Origin: JBCAXA01 sp038534295
Lineage (GTDB): Bacteria; Pseudomonadota; Gammaproteobacteria; Steroidobacterales; Woeseiaceae
Direction of reading: 5' to 3'
DNA length: 64,000 nt
NCBI GenBank assembly: GCA_038534295.1
Contig: JBCAXA010000001.1
Location: 1,054,001 to 1,118,000, forward strand
The position numbers and the translations under genes are program-made. The notes beneath the pieces were generated by a model that was not told the origin of the DNA, did not search any database, and saw nothing but the letters and a program-made list of their open reading frames with translations. This document shows positions 17,901-25,627 of this stretch, piece after piece. Within the stretch, counting starts at the first letter, position 1; each line of letters begins with the position of its first letter.

Positions 17901-19321
17901 CAATGTTGCTCGCTGTCGACCAGGGCCGTCAGATCCGTGGTCATACTGCTGAGCGTGATGTCGGGCGTAGTCAGGTCGGCACGACAGATCGCCGTCGCGT
18001 TGGGATCGCCGGCCGGCCGCGACAACGGCGTTTGCGGATTCATTTCGTCGTAAGCGTGACCCTTGAGGACTACGAGCTTGCACGGCGCCGGCGGCTGGCA
18101 ACTTTCGTAGAACTGCACCGAACCACGCGCGTTGAAAGTCGCCGTACTTTCGAGGGCTAGATTCAGCGGCTCGAAAATTCGCACGAAGGTCTGATCACGA
18201 TAGCTCGGCAAATCCATGCAGCGCTGAAAATTGGGCGGCGTTTGCGCCGTGCCCCAACCGCCGCGGCATTGGTAGAGCCGATCACGGCCAGTCACATAGA
18301 ACTGCGTGCTCGGCGAACTGGTCGCCCAGTGATTACCACGCGATGTCGACAGTGTTGCGAGCACCCGACCACCGGATTCGTTACTGAGCACCGTCAATTC
18401 ATCGAGGCGGAGATTCTCAGGCTGCCGACTGGTGATGGTTTGCGATCGTTCAGTGCGTGAGTCGACAATGGCAAATAGCTCGAACGTCGACTCGGTATCG
18501 GACGACCGCGGCACCGAACCGTTTGACAGCATAGCCGCATAGAGCGTCGCACCACCGCGGTCGCTTTCGGCGAGCTGCATTTTGTTGGAGTAGCCGAAAT
18601 TCGGCCGGCGCTGGTACCACTCACGGTACAGCGTTCCGTCGGCGCGTAGCGAAACGATGAACCACGCGCGGCGGCGCTCGGTGCGTAGCGCACCCGTCGA
18701 CGTTGTAAATGCTGCGCGCAAACCCATCCGACCACCGATATGAACGCCACCGTTGGCGGCCGGCGCAATATCGTCGACGATCAGCCAATCCGGGTCTTCG
18801 GCGAGAACGGCATCTGGGGCCAGCCCAAACGCTTCGAAGTTCGACAGACGAAAACCGGCACGGAATTCTTCCGTTCCATCGTCGGCCAGACGCACGGCCC
18901 GTATTTCCCCAAACCAGGTCTCACCCGCCAACCAAGTCTTACCGCGGCCATCACGGGTGATCGCCATGTTGCTCATGAAGAAATCCGGCTGGGTGCCGGT
19001 ATCCGATATGACCGTTGACCAAACGACGTCACCGGCAGCGTCGAGCTTGGTCACGTCGGCTTTTGAGCCCGAAACGGGAACCCGGCCACGATTGACGAGC
19101 AAAAAGCCGCCGTCGCTCGTTTTGAATGACGGCACGGGAATTTCCGAGCCATCGGTCCCGTAGCTCTTGGCGAAACTGATGGCGCCAGGTGCTGGCGGCG
19201 TGCCGCCAGTGTCACCGGTGCCGGGCGTGCCGCCCGTGCTGCCCGTCGATCCCCCACCGCATGCTGCGAGTCCAAGACTCAGAACAGCGACGAACCAAAA
19301 CCCACGATACCGATCGTCCAC
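14990..19321 (-). CDS. giant lipoprotein: TxDGG propeller and InlB-type repeats
   Basis: A 1443-residue protein. Its leader ends in LGLAACGGGS, a lipobox, and is followed by a Gly/Thr/Pro-rich linker. Residues 50-1010 contain spaced TxDGG motifs (TSDGGFLLVNRG, TADGGYVIGFAG, TDDGGVVLGGF, TSDGGFVFAFTV, TDDGGLLLTAKT) typical of propeller-like surface proteins. From about residue 1040 four divergent InlB B-repeat-like units occur, each ending in a W-x-G-C or W-G-G-x-C segment and a C-x-V/A-x-(F) strand (VGWQGCDAV..CTVTL, LSWGGDCAD..CTAEF). The start is GTG after GGGGGATT. It is a single-gene unit. A surface or periplasmic binding role is likely; no catalytic motif is visible. Confidence 0.8.
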   Translation of the reverse strand: MDDRYRGFWFVAVLSLGLAACGGGSTGSTGGTPGTGDTGGTPPAPGAISFAKSYGTDGSEIPVPSFKTSDGGFLLVNRGRVPVSGSKADVTKLDAAGDVVWSTVISDTGTQPDFFMSNMAITRDGRGKTWLAGETWFGEIRAVRLADDGTEEFRAGFRLSNFEAFGLAPDAVLAEDPDWLIVDDIAPAANGGVHIGGRMGLRAAFTTSTGALRTERRRAWFIVSLRADGTLYREWYQRRPNFGYSNKMQLAESDRGGATLYAAMLSNGSVPRSSDTESTFELFAIVDSRTERSQTITSRQPENLRLDELTVLSNESGGRVLATLSTSRGNHWATSSPSTQFYVTGRDRLYQCRGGWGTAQTPPNFQRCMDLPSYRDQTFVRIFEPLNLALESTATFNARGSVQFYESCQPPAPCKLVVLKGHAYDEMNPQTPLSRPAGDPNATAICRADLTTPDITLSSMTTDLTALVDSEQHCRFYSDRGVSAFNRAWDWRAAPSAGSPPGYNDFLLFSDPLLLPTIDRYDAQSDSWSPSVPNPGIPAGFLVTMFDRDARIDSLTEIDANLEELRYSGGFIRAADGDPVIVYISSRLIDFDGHRSADGRIRRYDGFAEPGASSLVFEYSDGRLNQGAENVALREVLGAVQTADGGYVIGFAGRVSGFGDQQSRQALVLAKLDRDGGLDWKRAYAGLANLVSDFAAESDDGFSGYFGRLFIRFDTSGAIVEQRPYGVDDRIQGQLNEVSTAEVIQLGDGRDASIATSTAEFGDDGGSFLTLYDALDPTDAVRLEFPALYSSITETDDGGVVLGGFSPELAAYQLTKVDGQGVIVWSHTYGDARFTPSEQPADRWRGPLTRVRTTSDGGFVFAFTVVSSEAGEDAVIVRTDDQGRALWWRRYGSATDESVSGLAVTDDGGLLLTAKTLMNHTLPVGPSFRDREDRFQDNWLLRLGADGDLTSSCNARLDAGSDRIDAPAAADARAVTVSLPTDVAPTALPAEADPNLAVGPNVADPLIVARQCSAPFTTDPGFTPIIDNPTSLTVTQIGSGTGVVRSTPNGIRCSAASDPLSDCTEIWNRGQVVELNVDPGDIGNFVGWQGCDAVADNLGTGDRCTVTLDRNRDVFVDFAAPPAPPPGNGFRLEFTSVGPDGYVSASIEGGDEGSDGILCRTDDPTRFNDCTAIIAPGTRVFFRVQALNDFNAFLSWGGDCADLNGQGTDPEIIMDRDRTCTAEFSQDTHVRLNYTIEGPPGTTDQPRTIGFLATNPMGRECRFHPGVCLGWPAGTGPVDVTAVPTTSRRPWLFHSWGGECGREVLNAAGGDLKAVDRRTITLNMQQSYPTCIANFSTNVTRAVVDVNFPNVANITRVLVSTGQPSTTAAHTCRDDCELARLGDASTGSAMDLVVENIGVQYQFDGWNGCDVVFNDAAVSPLPICRIGANGYGVFEIGATFSRR

Positions 19322-19471
19322 GACAATCCCCCAAGTCGGATTCAGTCTCCTACTGGGAAACGATTCGAGATGCGTCGGTTGGCTTAACCGAGTGTCGAAC
19401 GTGAACTTATGTCGAATAGTCGACCTTAGAAAGATCGACCGCTTGCGCTCGGCGGCGCCGGAAAGCTAACG

Positions 19472-21079
19472 CTAGAACATGCGCTCAAAGACAAACAGAA
19501 AGATGAGCGTCGCGATAAAGAACGCAATCAACCCATAGCTCGCCGGATCGATTTTGCCGGGAACGCGATACCAGCCGTCTTCTTTTTCCGGCAAGCCTTG
19601 TTCGCGAAATACGCGCTGCTGGCCGGGAATGGAGTACTCGGACCATTCGGTTTGCCGACCGTCAATCAGGCGGCTTGCGATCAGCGACACGACGATGTTC
19701 ACGCTGCCGCCGACCACGCAATACCACGGCCAGGCCAACACGGTGGAGGTCTCTAGGAACCAGATCATGAGGAAGCCCGCGGCGACACCCACCAACAAGC
19801 CGCGCTCGGTCGTCTGTTTCGAGAAAAACCCGAGTCCGTACATGCTGAGCTTAGCGCCCACGAAGTACGCACCAATCTTGGACAGGGTCTCGAGCACCGA
19901 ACCCTCGGTACCGGCGAGCAGAATCGCCGGCACTATAATGACAATCGCCCAAATCACCGTGAAAGCGCGCGACACGTTTAAGTAGTGCTCCGGCGTCTCG
20001 TTCGGTCGGTAATACTTTTGGTAGTAATCAATTGTCGAGATCGTCGCCAATGAATTGAATGACGAGTCAAGCGACGACATGGATGCCGCCACGATAGCGG
20101 CGGCAATCAAGCCCATTAGGCCGGGCACACCATAGTCGGTAGCAAACTCGAGAATGATGGTGTTGCCGTTTTCGAACTCGCGGCCCTCGTAGTAGCCGTA
20201 GAACAGCACGCCGAGGAAAAAGAACAGGAAGTAAATGAAGAAGGCCGCATAGCCCATCAGCAAGAACGATTTCTTGGCGTCGCCGATCGATTTCGCTGCC
20301 AGCGTCCGCTGCACCATCATCTGGTTGGCACCGTATACGGTGACGTGAAACACCGTCATTGCGATCACACCGGTCCAAACCGTGGCCGTCTTGGTGTAGT
20401 CGAACGAGAAATCCAACGCCCGGGTTTTGTCCTGCTCACCCAGCGACGCCATGAACTCACCGAATGGCACTGGCAACTGCTGCAACACACCGTAAAGGAT
20501 GATGCCGGCACCGAGAAACAGCACGCCGGCCTGAATCACGTCGGTCCAGATCACCGCAGTGATGCCGCCCATCATCGTGTAAATCAACGCAACGATCGTC
20601 ACGATGACAATCGCGGTACGCACGTCGATGCCGGTAATGAAGTTAATCACCAGCGACGTTGCATACAGGATCGTTGCCGACGTGATCGCCTGGGAGACCA
20701 AGAACACGCCAGAAATAACGACGCGTGACGTCGGACCGAAGCGGCGCTCCATGTAGTCGTAAATCGACGCCACGCCGCTGTTGAAAAAGAACGGCAAAAA
20801 CAGCGTGATCACCAGAATGATCACGAGCGGATAATTCAGATGAATCGCGATGACGGCGAGGCTTTCGGTGTACGCCCACGCCGGCCCGCCGAGGAACGAA
20901 AGACCGCTGACATACGTTGCGATCACCGAGATCCCGATCGCCCACCACGGGGTCGTCCGCCGGCCGAGATAAAAGTCCTGCGCGGTCGAGACGCGCTTGC
21001 TCAGGAACCATCCAAGCAAAAGGTTGAGCACCACATAGGTGATCAGAATGATCCAGTTCAGCGTACCGAAAGCTGCCAT
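19472..21079 (-). CDS. sodium/solute symporter (SSS family)
   Basis: A 535-residue inner-membrane protein with about 13 helices. It opens with the inverted-repeat LeuT-fold of the sodium:solute symporters: YLGRRTTPWWAIGISVIATYVSGLSFLGGPAWAY, then YDYMERRFG and YTMMGGITAVIWTDVIQAGVL, both standard for the family. SMSSLDSSFNSLATISTIDYYQKYYRP matches the conserved TM8 sodium-site region. Members carry sugars, sialic acid, amino acids or organic acids; the substrate cannot be chosen. It follows the SDR gene by 11 bases and should be transcribed from the same divergent promoter, so it is the likely inner-membrane importer of the catabolic island. Confidence 0.9.
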   Translation of the reverse strand: MAAFGTLNWIILITYVVLNLLLGWFLSKRVSTAQDFYLGRRTTPWWAIGISVIATYVSGLSFLGGPAWAYTESLAVIAIHLNYPLVIILVITLFLPFFFNSGVASIYDYMERRFGPTSRVVISGVFLVSQAITSATILYATSLVINFITGIDVRTAIVIVTIVALIYTMMGGITAVIWTDVIQAGVLFLGAGIILYGVLQQLPVPFGEFMASLGEQDKTRALDFSFDYTKTATVWTGVIAMTVFHVTVYGANQMMVQRTLAAKSIGDAKKSFLLMGYAAFFIYFLFFFLGVLFYGYYEGREFENGNTIILEFATDYGVPGLMGLIAAAIVAASMSSLDSSFNSLATISTIDYYQKYYRPNETPEHYLNVSRAFTVIWAIVIIVPAILLAGTEGSVLETLSKIGAYFVGAKLSMYGLGFFSKQTTERGLLVGVAAGFLMIWFLETSTVLAWPWYCVVGGSVNIVVSLIASRLIDGRQTEWSEYSIPGQQRVFREQGLPEKEDGWYRVPGKIDPASYGLIAFFIATLIFLFVFERMF

Positions 21080-21090
21080 CGCCTAGCTCC

Positions 21091-21825
21091 TCACTGGGCG
21101 GTCCAACCGCCATCAACGCGCAGGCTGTGGCCGGTCACGCTGCGCGCGTCGTCTGACGCGAGGTAAACCACCGCTGCGGCAACGTCTTCGACGGTCGCAA
21201 GGCGCTGCAGCGGAATCATGCCGAAGACGAATTCGCGAAACGCCGGATCGTCGAGCATCGGCTTCGTTAACGGCGTCTCTACGAATGTCGGCGCAACGGC
21301 GTTCACACGAATGCCGCGCGGCGCAAGCTCGACCGCCATGGCTTTCGTCAGGCCCTCAATGGCGTGCTTGGTCATGCAGTAGACCGAACGGCCGGGCGAA
21401 CCGACGTGGCCCATTTGCGAGGACATATTCACGATCGCGCCAGCCCGCTCGCCCGCCAGCATGGCACGTGCTGCAGCTCGTGCGACGCGAAACGCGGCCC
21501 GCACGTTGAGCTCGATCATGAAATCCAGCGACTCGTCGTCGACATCGACGAAGGGCTGCGGACGATTACCGCCGGCGTTGTTGACCAGAATATCGAGACG
21601 GTCGATCCCGGCGATGCGCTCGATCAGCGAATCGTCGGTGACGTCGCCCGGCATCGCTGCAACATCGAGACCGGTGTCGTCGCGGATCGCGGCCAGCTCG
21701 TCGGCCGACCGCGCTACGGCGATAACGGCGGCACCCTCACGCGCCAGCGCTTCGACACACGCTCGACCCAAACCCCGGCCGGCACCGGTGACCAGCGCCC
21801 GCTTGCCGCTCAGACGTCCCGACAT
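21091..21825 (-). CDS. short-chain dehydrogenase/reductase (SDR)
   Basis: A 244-residue cytosolic NAD(P)-dependent oxidoreductase of the classical SDR family. TGAGRGLGRA gives the TGxxxGxG nucleotide site, NNAGG the structural motif, NMSSQMG the catalytic Ser and YCMTKH the catalytic Tyr-x3-Lys. PRGIRVNAVAPTFVETPLT and SVTGHSLRVDGGW are typical closing segments. I start at the ATG preceded by GAGGGGGCA; a longer frame would run through operator site A. It is the first gene of a reverse unit with the symporter, divergent from the LacI gene. It likely oxidises a hydroxyl of the imported substrate. Confidence 0.9.
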   Translation of the reverse strand: MSGRLSGKRALVTGAGRGLGRACVEALAREGAAVIAVARSADELAAIRDDTGLDVAAMPGDVTDDSLIERIAGIDRLDILVNNAGGNRPQPFVDVDDESLDFMIELNVRAAFRVARAAARAMLAGERAGAIVNMSSQMGHVGSPGRSVYCMTKHAIEGLTKAMAVELAPRGIRVNAVAPTFVETPLTKPMLDDPAFREFVFGMIPLQRLATVEDVAAAVVYLASDDARSVTGHSLRVDGGWTAQ

Positions 21826-21842
21826 TGCCCCCTCGCGTCGAA

Positions 21843-21858
21843 TTGCATCCGAATGCAA
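21843..21858. promoter_or_regulatory. operator site A (near-perfect palindrome) between SDR and LacI genes
   Basis: TTGCATCCGAATGCAA is a 16-bp palindrome with one mismatched pair; flanking A and T extend the symmetry to 18 bp. It ends 17 bases before the SDR start and 49 bases before the LacI start, so it could control both. It is the most symmetric copy of a motif found four more times in this island. LacI-family proteins bind such dyads with a central CG. Confidence 0.7.
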
Positions 21859-21907
21859 TACTGCCTACCATCGATCAGGATTGGAAGCAGTGACGCGACG
21901 AGGGGCC

Positions 21908-22948
21908 ATGCCACGAGCCGCCGACAAGTCCGCGAAAGGCGAACGTAAGCGCGCCACCTCGTACGACGTCGCCCGCGAAGCGGGGGTGTCGCAATCGGCC
22001 GTATCGCGGGTCTTCCAGGATGGCGCGAGCGCATCGAAAGCGATGCGCGATCGGGTCATGGCCGCAGCCAACAAGCTTGGCTACCGCCCGAACGCAATCG
22101 CCCGCGGCCTCATCACACAGCGCTCCAACATGGTCGCGGTCGTGATCTCCAAGTTGACCAACCTCTACTACCCGGAAGTGTTGGTCATGCTAACGCAGCG
22201 CTTTTCGGAACGTGGCGTACGCGTGCTGCTGTTTGCCCTCGAACGGGAAAGCGACACGGTCACCACGCTCGATCAGATGCTGCAGTATCGGGTCGACGGC
22301 ATTTTGACCGCGGCCATGTTCAACCCGCGCGAACTCGCCGCGCTCGAAAAAGCCGGAATCCCGGTCGTGCTCTACAACCGCACCGCGAAGGACGGTCGCA
22401 TCAGCTCCGTGCGCTGTGACCAGGAAGAAGGCGAGCGCTGGCTCGTCGATCAACTGGTCGGTGCTGGGCACAAGAGCTACGGCATCGTCGCCGGCCCGGC
22501 TGACTCGATCGTTAGTATCGAACGCACGACTGGCGCACAAACCGAACTGCGCAATCGCGGCATTGACGACGTGACGATTGTCAGCGGCGACTACGGCTAC
22601 GAAACGGGCCGCGTATCGTTTGCCGAGCTGGTCGAAAAGCACGGCAGCCCGCCCGACGCCGTCATTGCCGCCAATGACGTAATGGCCATTGGGTGTATCG
22701 ACGAGGCCCGTGAAGCGTTTGGTCTGAACGTGCCGAACGACGTTTCGATCGTTGGCTTTGATGGCGTCGGCCCGGCCCGGTACGCCGCCTATGACGTCAC
22801 TACCGTTCGCCAGCCCGTCCATCGGATGACCGAATCGGCGGCGGACATGCTGCTGGAGCGCATCGAAAACCCGGATTTATCGCCAGAGAAACGCGCGTTC
22901 TCCGGAATTCCGGTCGCGGGCAGCTCGGCCCGACTTGCGCGGCGGTAG
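21908..22948 (+). CDS. LacI family transcriptional regulator
   Basis: A 346-residue regulator. Residues 16-70 form the DNA-binding domain: SYDVAREAGVSQSAVSRVFQ (helix-turn-helix) followed by the hinge helix region LGYRPNAIARGL. The rest is a periplasmic-binding-type ligand domain with NMVAVVISKLTNLYYPEVL, DGILTAAMF, GIPVVLYNR, PDAVIAANDVMAIGC and VSIVGFDGVGPARYAAYDVTTVRQP. The ligand domain would sense a pathway intermediate or the substrate. The frame is open upstream into the antisense of the SDR gene; I choose ATG 21908 after GAGGGGCC, and GTG 21890 is possible. It is the obvious candidate to bind the five TTGCATTCG sites in this island. Confidence 0.92.
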   Translation: MPRAADKSAKGERKRATSYDVAREAGVSQSAVSRVFQDGASASKAMRDRVMAAANKLGYRPNAIARGLITQRSNMVAVVISKLTNLYYPEVLVMLTQRFSERGVRVLLFALERESDTVTTLDQMLQYRVDGILTAAMFNPRELAALEKAGIPVVLYNRTAKDGRISSVRCDQEEGERWLVDQLVGAGHKSYGIVAGPADSIVSIERTTGAQTELRNRGIDDVTIVSGDYGYETGRVSFAELVEKHGSPPDAVIAANDVMAIGCIDEAREAFGLNVPNDVSIVGFDGVGPARYAAYDVTTVRQPVHRMTESAADMLLERIENPDLSPEKRAFSGIPVAGSSARLARR

Positions 22949-23651
22949 CGTTCGATTGCCGGCCGATACCGTACTGCTGTTACCCGGCATGATGTGCGAC
23001 GAGCGCCTTTGGCAGCCGCAAATTGCAGCGCTGGCGCAACGCACCGTGGTTCCGGACACGACCCGCGACGACAACTTTGCGGCGATGGCCGCGCGTATTT
23101 TGGCGTCAGCACCGCCGCAGTTCGCGCTTGCCGGTCTTTCGATGGGCGGCATTTTGGCGTTCGAACTGTGGCGCCAGGCGCCGGAACGAATTACGCATAT
23201 GGCGCTCCTCGACACCAACCCGCACCCGGAACAACCAGCGCGTCGGGCGCTGCGGGTCGACGAAATTGCGGCCGTTCTAGCAGGCGGTCTACGTGAGATG
23301 GCTATCGAATCGATGAAGCCTGCGTATCTCGCCGCCGCGAATCGAGACGATGAGGCGTTGCTGACGAGGATTTTGGATATGGCGCTGGAGCTCGGCGCCG
23401 ACGTGTTCGAACGTCAGTCGGTGGCGCTTCGCGACCGCCCTGACAGCGTACCGACGCTTGCGACTATCGGCTGCCCGGTCCACATTATTTGCGGGTTGGA
23501 GGACACGCTGTGTCCGGTCGCCTATCACGAAACCATGGCAAATCACATCGCTGACGCGAGGCTGAGTGTCCTTGCGAATTGCGGCCATCTCAGCACACTC
23601 GAGCAGCCGGACGCGGTGAATGACCTGCTGACGGCGCTGTTTGCACGATGA
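22935..23651 (+). CDS. alpha/beta hydrolase
   Basis: A 238-residue serine hydrolase-type protein. LLPGMMCDERLW holds the oxyanion region, LAGLSMGGILAFELW is the nucleophile elbow G-x-S-x-G, ICGLEDTLCPV carries the acid-loop Asp, and NCGHLSTLEQPD the catalytic His. The nearest known group is small esterase/lactonase-type hydrolases; the substrate is unknown. The frame begins at a TTG overlapping the LacI stop by 14 bases; a second TTG lies 21 bases further on. Coupling to the regulator places it in the same transcript as the aldolase. Confidence 0.8.
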   Translation: MRGGSVRLPADTVLLLPGMMCDERLWQPQIAALAQRTVVPDTTRDDNFAAMAARILASAPPQFALAGLSMGGILAFELWRQAPERITHMALLDTNPHPEQPARRALRVDEIAAVLAGGLREMAIESMKPAYLAAANRDDEALLTRILDMALELGADVFERQSVALRDRPDSVPTLATIGCPVHIICGLEDTLCPVAYHETMANHIADARLSVLANCGHLSTLEQPDAVNDLLTALFAR

Positions 23652-23660
23652 GGAACAACA

Positions 23661-23990
23661 ATGAAAACCAGCAGTGAGCGCGTCCTGACCACGCATGTCG
23701 GCGGTTTGCCGCGTTCGCAGGCCGTGACCGATACGGATTTGCCAGACGATTTGATTCTCGTGCCGGGCGTGATCGACTCGACGACCAACTTTATCGAAGA
23801 CCCGCAGCTGGTTGCCGAACGTATTCAGCGTTTCGCCGACATTGTCGGTCGCGAGCGGGTGATCGCGGGAACCGATTGCGGCTTTTCGACCTTTGCCGGC
23901 TTCGGTACAGTCGATGCAGACATTGTCTGCGCCAAGCTGGGCTCCCTAGCCGAGGGCACCGCCATCGCAACGCAACGTCTCTGGCATTGA
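23661..23990 (+). pseudogene. internally deleted cobalamin-independent methionine synthase-like protein
   Basis: A 109-residue frame that joins the two ends of a MetE-C-like protein normally about 370 residues long. The N-terminal 20 residues (VLTTHVGGLPRSQ) match the family start, with its His zinc ligand. From residue 27 the sequence jumps to the conserved C terminus: LVPGVIDSTTNFIEDP, RVIAGTDCGFSTFAGFG (Cys zinc ligand) and CAKLGSLAEGTAIATQRLW. The barrel core of roughly 260 residues is absent. The join is in frame and a Shine-Dalgarno site (GAGGAACA) remains, so a short protein may still be made, but it cannot form the barrel. It sits 9 bases after the hydrolase and 2 before the aldolase. 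Confidence 0.75.
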
Positions 23991-23992
23991 GT

Positions 23993-24751
23993 ATGGGCGA
24001 ACGTATCGGCAGTTTTCGCCAGCGCCTCAAAGATCGTGAGCCGCTGGCCGGCACGTTTCAAAAAACCCCGTCACCGATCATCGCCGAAGTCCTGGGTCTG
24101 TCGGCGCTGGATGTCGTCTGCCTCGACGTCGAGCACGCACCGTTCGGTCGGATGGAGACCGATTCGGCGATCGCTGCGCTGCGCGCGAGCGATATGCCGA
24201 GCCTAGTTCGCGTCAGCGACGATTCATCGACGGCACTGCGCAACGCGCTGGACAGCGGGGCGACCGGCGTCTTGGTGCCGCACGTGACCAGCGCCGCGCA
24301 AGCGGCAAGCATCGTCAAGCGCTGTCATTTTGGCGAAGGCGGCCGCGGCTATGCCGGTTCACCGCGTGCCGCCGCCTACGGCACGAAAAAAATGCCGGAA
24401 CACATTCGCGACTGCGCGACCGACACCAGTGTCATCGTGCAGATCGAAGACTTAGCAGCGCTCGACCAGGTCAGCGACATCGCCGCGACGCCTGGTCTCG
24501 ATGCGCTGTTCATCGGCCGGGCCGATCTCGCCGTAGCCATGGGCGAGTCGCCGATGGCGCAACCCGTAATCGACAACGTTGCCCGAATCTGCGAGGCGGC
24601 CCGCACGGCGGGTATCGCCGTCGGCATGTTCACGCCCGACGTCACGGAAATCCCGCGTTGGCGCGACGCTGGCGCCAGCCTGTTCCTACTCGCCTCCGAC
24701 CACAGCTTCTTGCTGCAAGGCGCCGCTCAGCTCGTTGGCTCGATCCGGTAG
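23993..24751 (+). CDS. HpcH/HpaI family aldolase
   Basis: A 252-residue metal-dependent class II aldolase. GTFQKTPSPIIAEVLGLSALDVVCLDVEHAPFG gives the substrate loop and the catalytic His. PSLVRVSD holds the pyruvate-binding Arg. VIVQIEDLAALDQVSDIAATPGLDALFIGRADLAVAMG carries the metal-binding Glu and Asp. Members cleave 2-keto-3-deoxy acids to pyruvate and an aldehyde. I start at ATG 23993; an upstream in-frame start gives 39 residues that overlap the MetE-like remnant. Its end overlaps the end of the convergent amidohydrolase gene by 25 bases. It supplies a likely C-C cleavage step for the island. Confidence 0.9.
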   Translation: MGERIGSFRQRLKDREPLAGTFQKTPSPIIAEVLGLSALDVVCLDVEHAPFGRMETDSAIAALRASDMPSLVRVSDDSSTALRNALDSGATGVLVPHVTSAAQAASIVKRCHFGEGGRGYAGSPRAAAYGTKKMPEHIRDCATDTSVIVQIEDLAALDQVSDIAATPGLDALFIGRADLAVAMGESPMAQPVIDNVARICEAARTAGIAVGMFTPDVTEIPRWRDAGASLFLLASDHSFLLQGAAQLVGSIR

Positions 24752-25626
24752 AACTGCGCCGCATTGGCGCGAAACAGCCGGTCCTGTGCAGTCTCGCTCA
24801 GGTCCGCAACGAGCGCTTCGTACGCTCCGAACACTTGCTCGTAGCGCGCGTGCAGTTTGTCGACCGGAAAATTCGAGCCGAACATGCAGCGCTCGATACC
24901 AAAAACTTCCAAGCACGTTTCGACGAGTGGCCGAATCGAATCGACCGTCCAGTCATGATCAAACATGCCAAAACCCGACAGCTTGCAGACCACGTTCGGT
25001 AACGCCGCCAGGTCGGTTAGCCCGTCGCGCCAACTGGCAAGTCCGGCGGAGCTTTGATCCCACGGCGAGCCAGCATGGCACAGCGCAACGGGCGTGTCGG
25101 CCGCGGCTGCGAGCACCGGCACGACCGCCGGAACCTGCCGCGGAGTCAGCTGCAGATCGAAGCTGAGCGCAAGGTCACCAAGCTGCGCCAGCGACGACCG
25201 CCATGTGGCATTGCCGAGCAACGCGCCGCTGCCGGTTTGTGCGTCTTCGTCGTCGGAGCGACCGACGATTTGGCGCACGCCGCGCAGCCGAGCGTAGGCC
25301 CGATGGCGCTCGAGTGCGTCCAGTGCATCGGGGCGTTCGAGCTCGCAGTACGCGACGATCGCGCTCGGCAATCCGAACTCTGCGGCACTCTGATCCAGCC
25401 AGGCGGTCTCGGCGAGCGCATCATTGGGCGCAACGCCGACCTGAATGTGGACCGAACCGGCGAGCCGATAGCTGGCCGCATCGGCGCGGAAATCGCTGAC
25501 CAAGTAGTTCTTTTGGATCGGCGTCGGATCGCCAAAAAATCGCCGCACACCGCGCGCCATCAACCACGGGTAGTGGCACGCACCAAGGTCCCACAAATGG
25601 TGATGCGCATCGATGATTGTTCGCAC
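24727..25626 (-). CDS. amidohydrolase 2 family protein, lactonase-like (COG3618)
   Basis: A 299-residue TIM-barrel hydrolase. IDAHHHLWDL at the N terminus supplies the metal-binding HxH, VALCHAGSPWD another His, and MFGSNFPVDKL the strand-8 site. In well-studied members strand 8 reads GSDWP, so the catalytic Asp is Asn here, with a neighbouring Asp (FPVD). This variant occurs in some family branches, so activity is not ruled out. Relatives include L-fucono- and L-rhamnono-lactonases. The GTG start lies one base after the stop of the double-NTF2 gene upstream, so the two are coupled. A longer frame would sit inside that gene. Confidence 0.82.
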   Translation of the reverse strand: MRTIIDAHHHLWDLGACHYPWLMARGVRRFFGDPTPIQKNYLVSDFRADAASYRLAGSVHIQVGVAPNDALAETAWLDQSAAEFGLPSAIVAYCELERPDALDALERHRAYARLRGVRQIVGRSDDEDAQTGSGALLGNATWRSSLAQLGDLALSFDLQLTPRQVPAVVPVLAAAADTPVALCHAGSPWDQSSAGLASWRDGLTDLAALPNVVCKLSGFGMFDHDWTVDSIRPLVETCLEVFGIERCMFGSNFPVDKLHARYEQVFGAYEALVADLSETAQDRLFRANAAQFYRIEPTS

Positions 25627-25627
25627 G

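Noticed and set aside
21461..21907. Upstream extension of the LacI frame
   Set aside because: It is antisense to the SDR gene and would put the operator palindrome inside the coding region. LacI proteins begin shortly before the helix-turn-helix.
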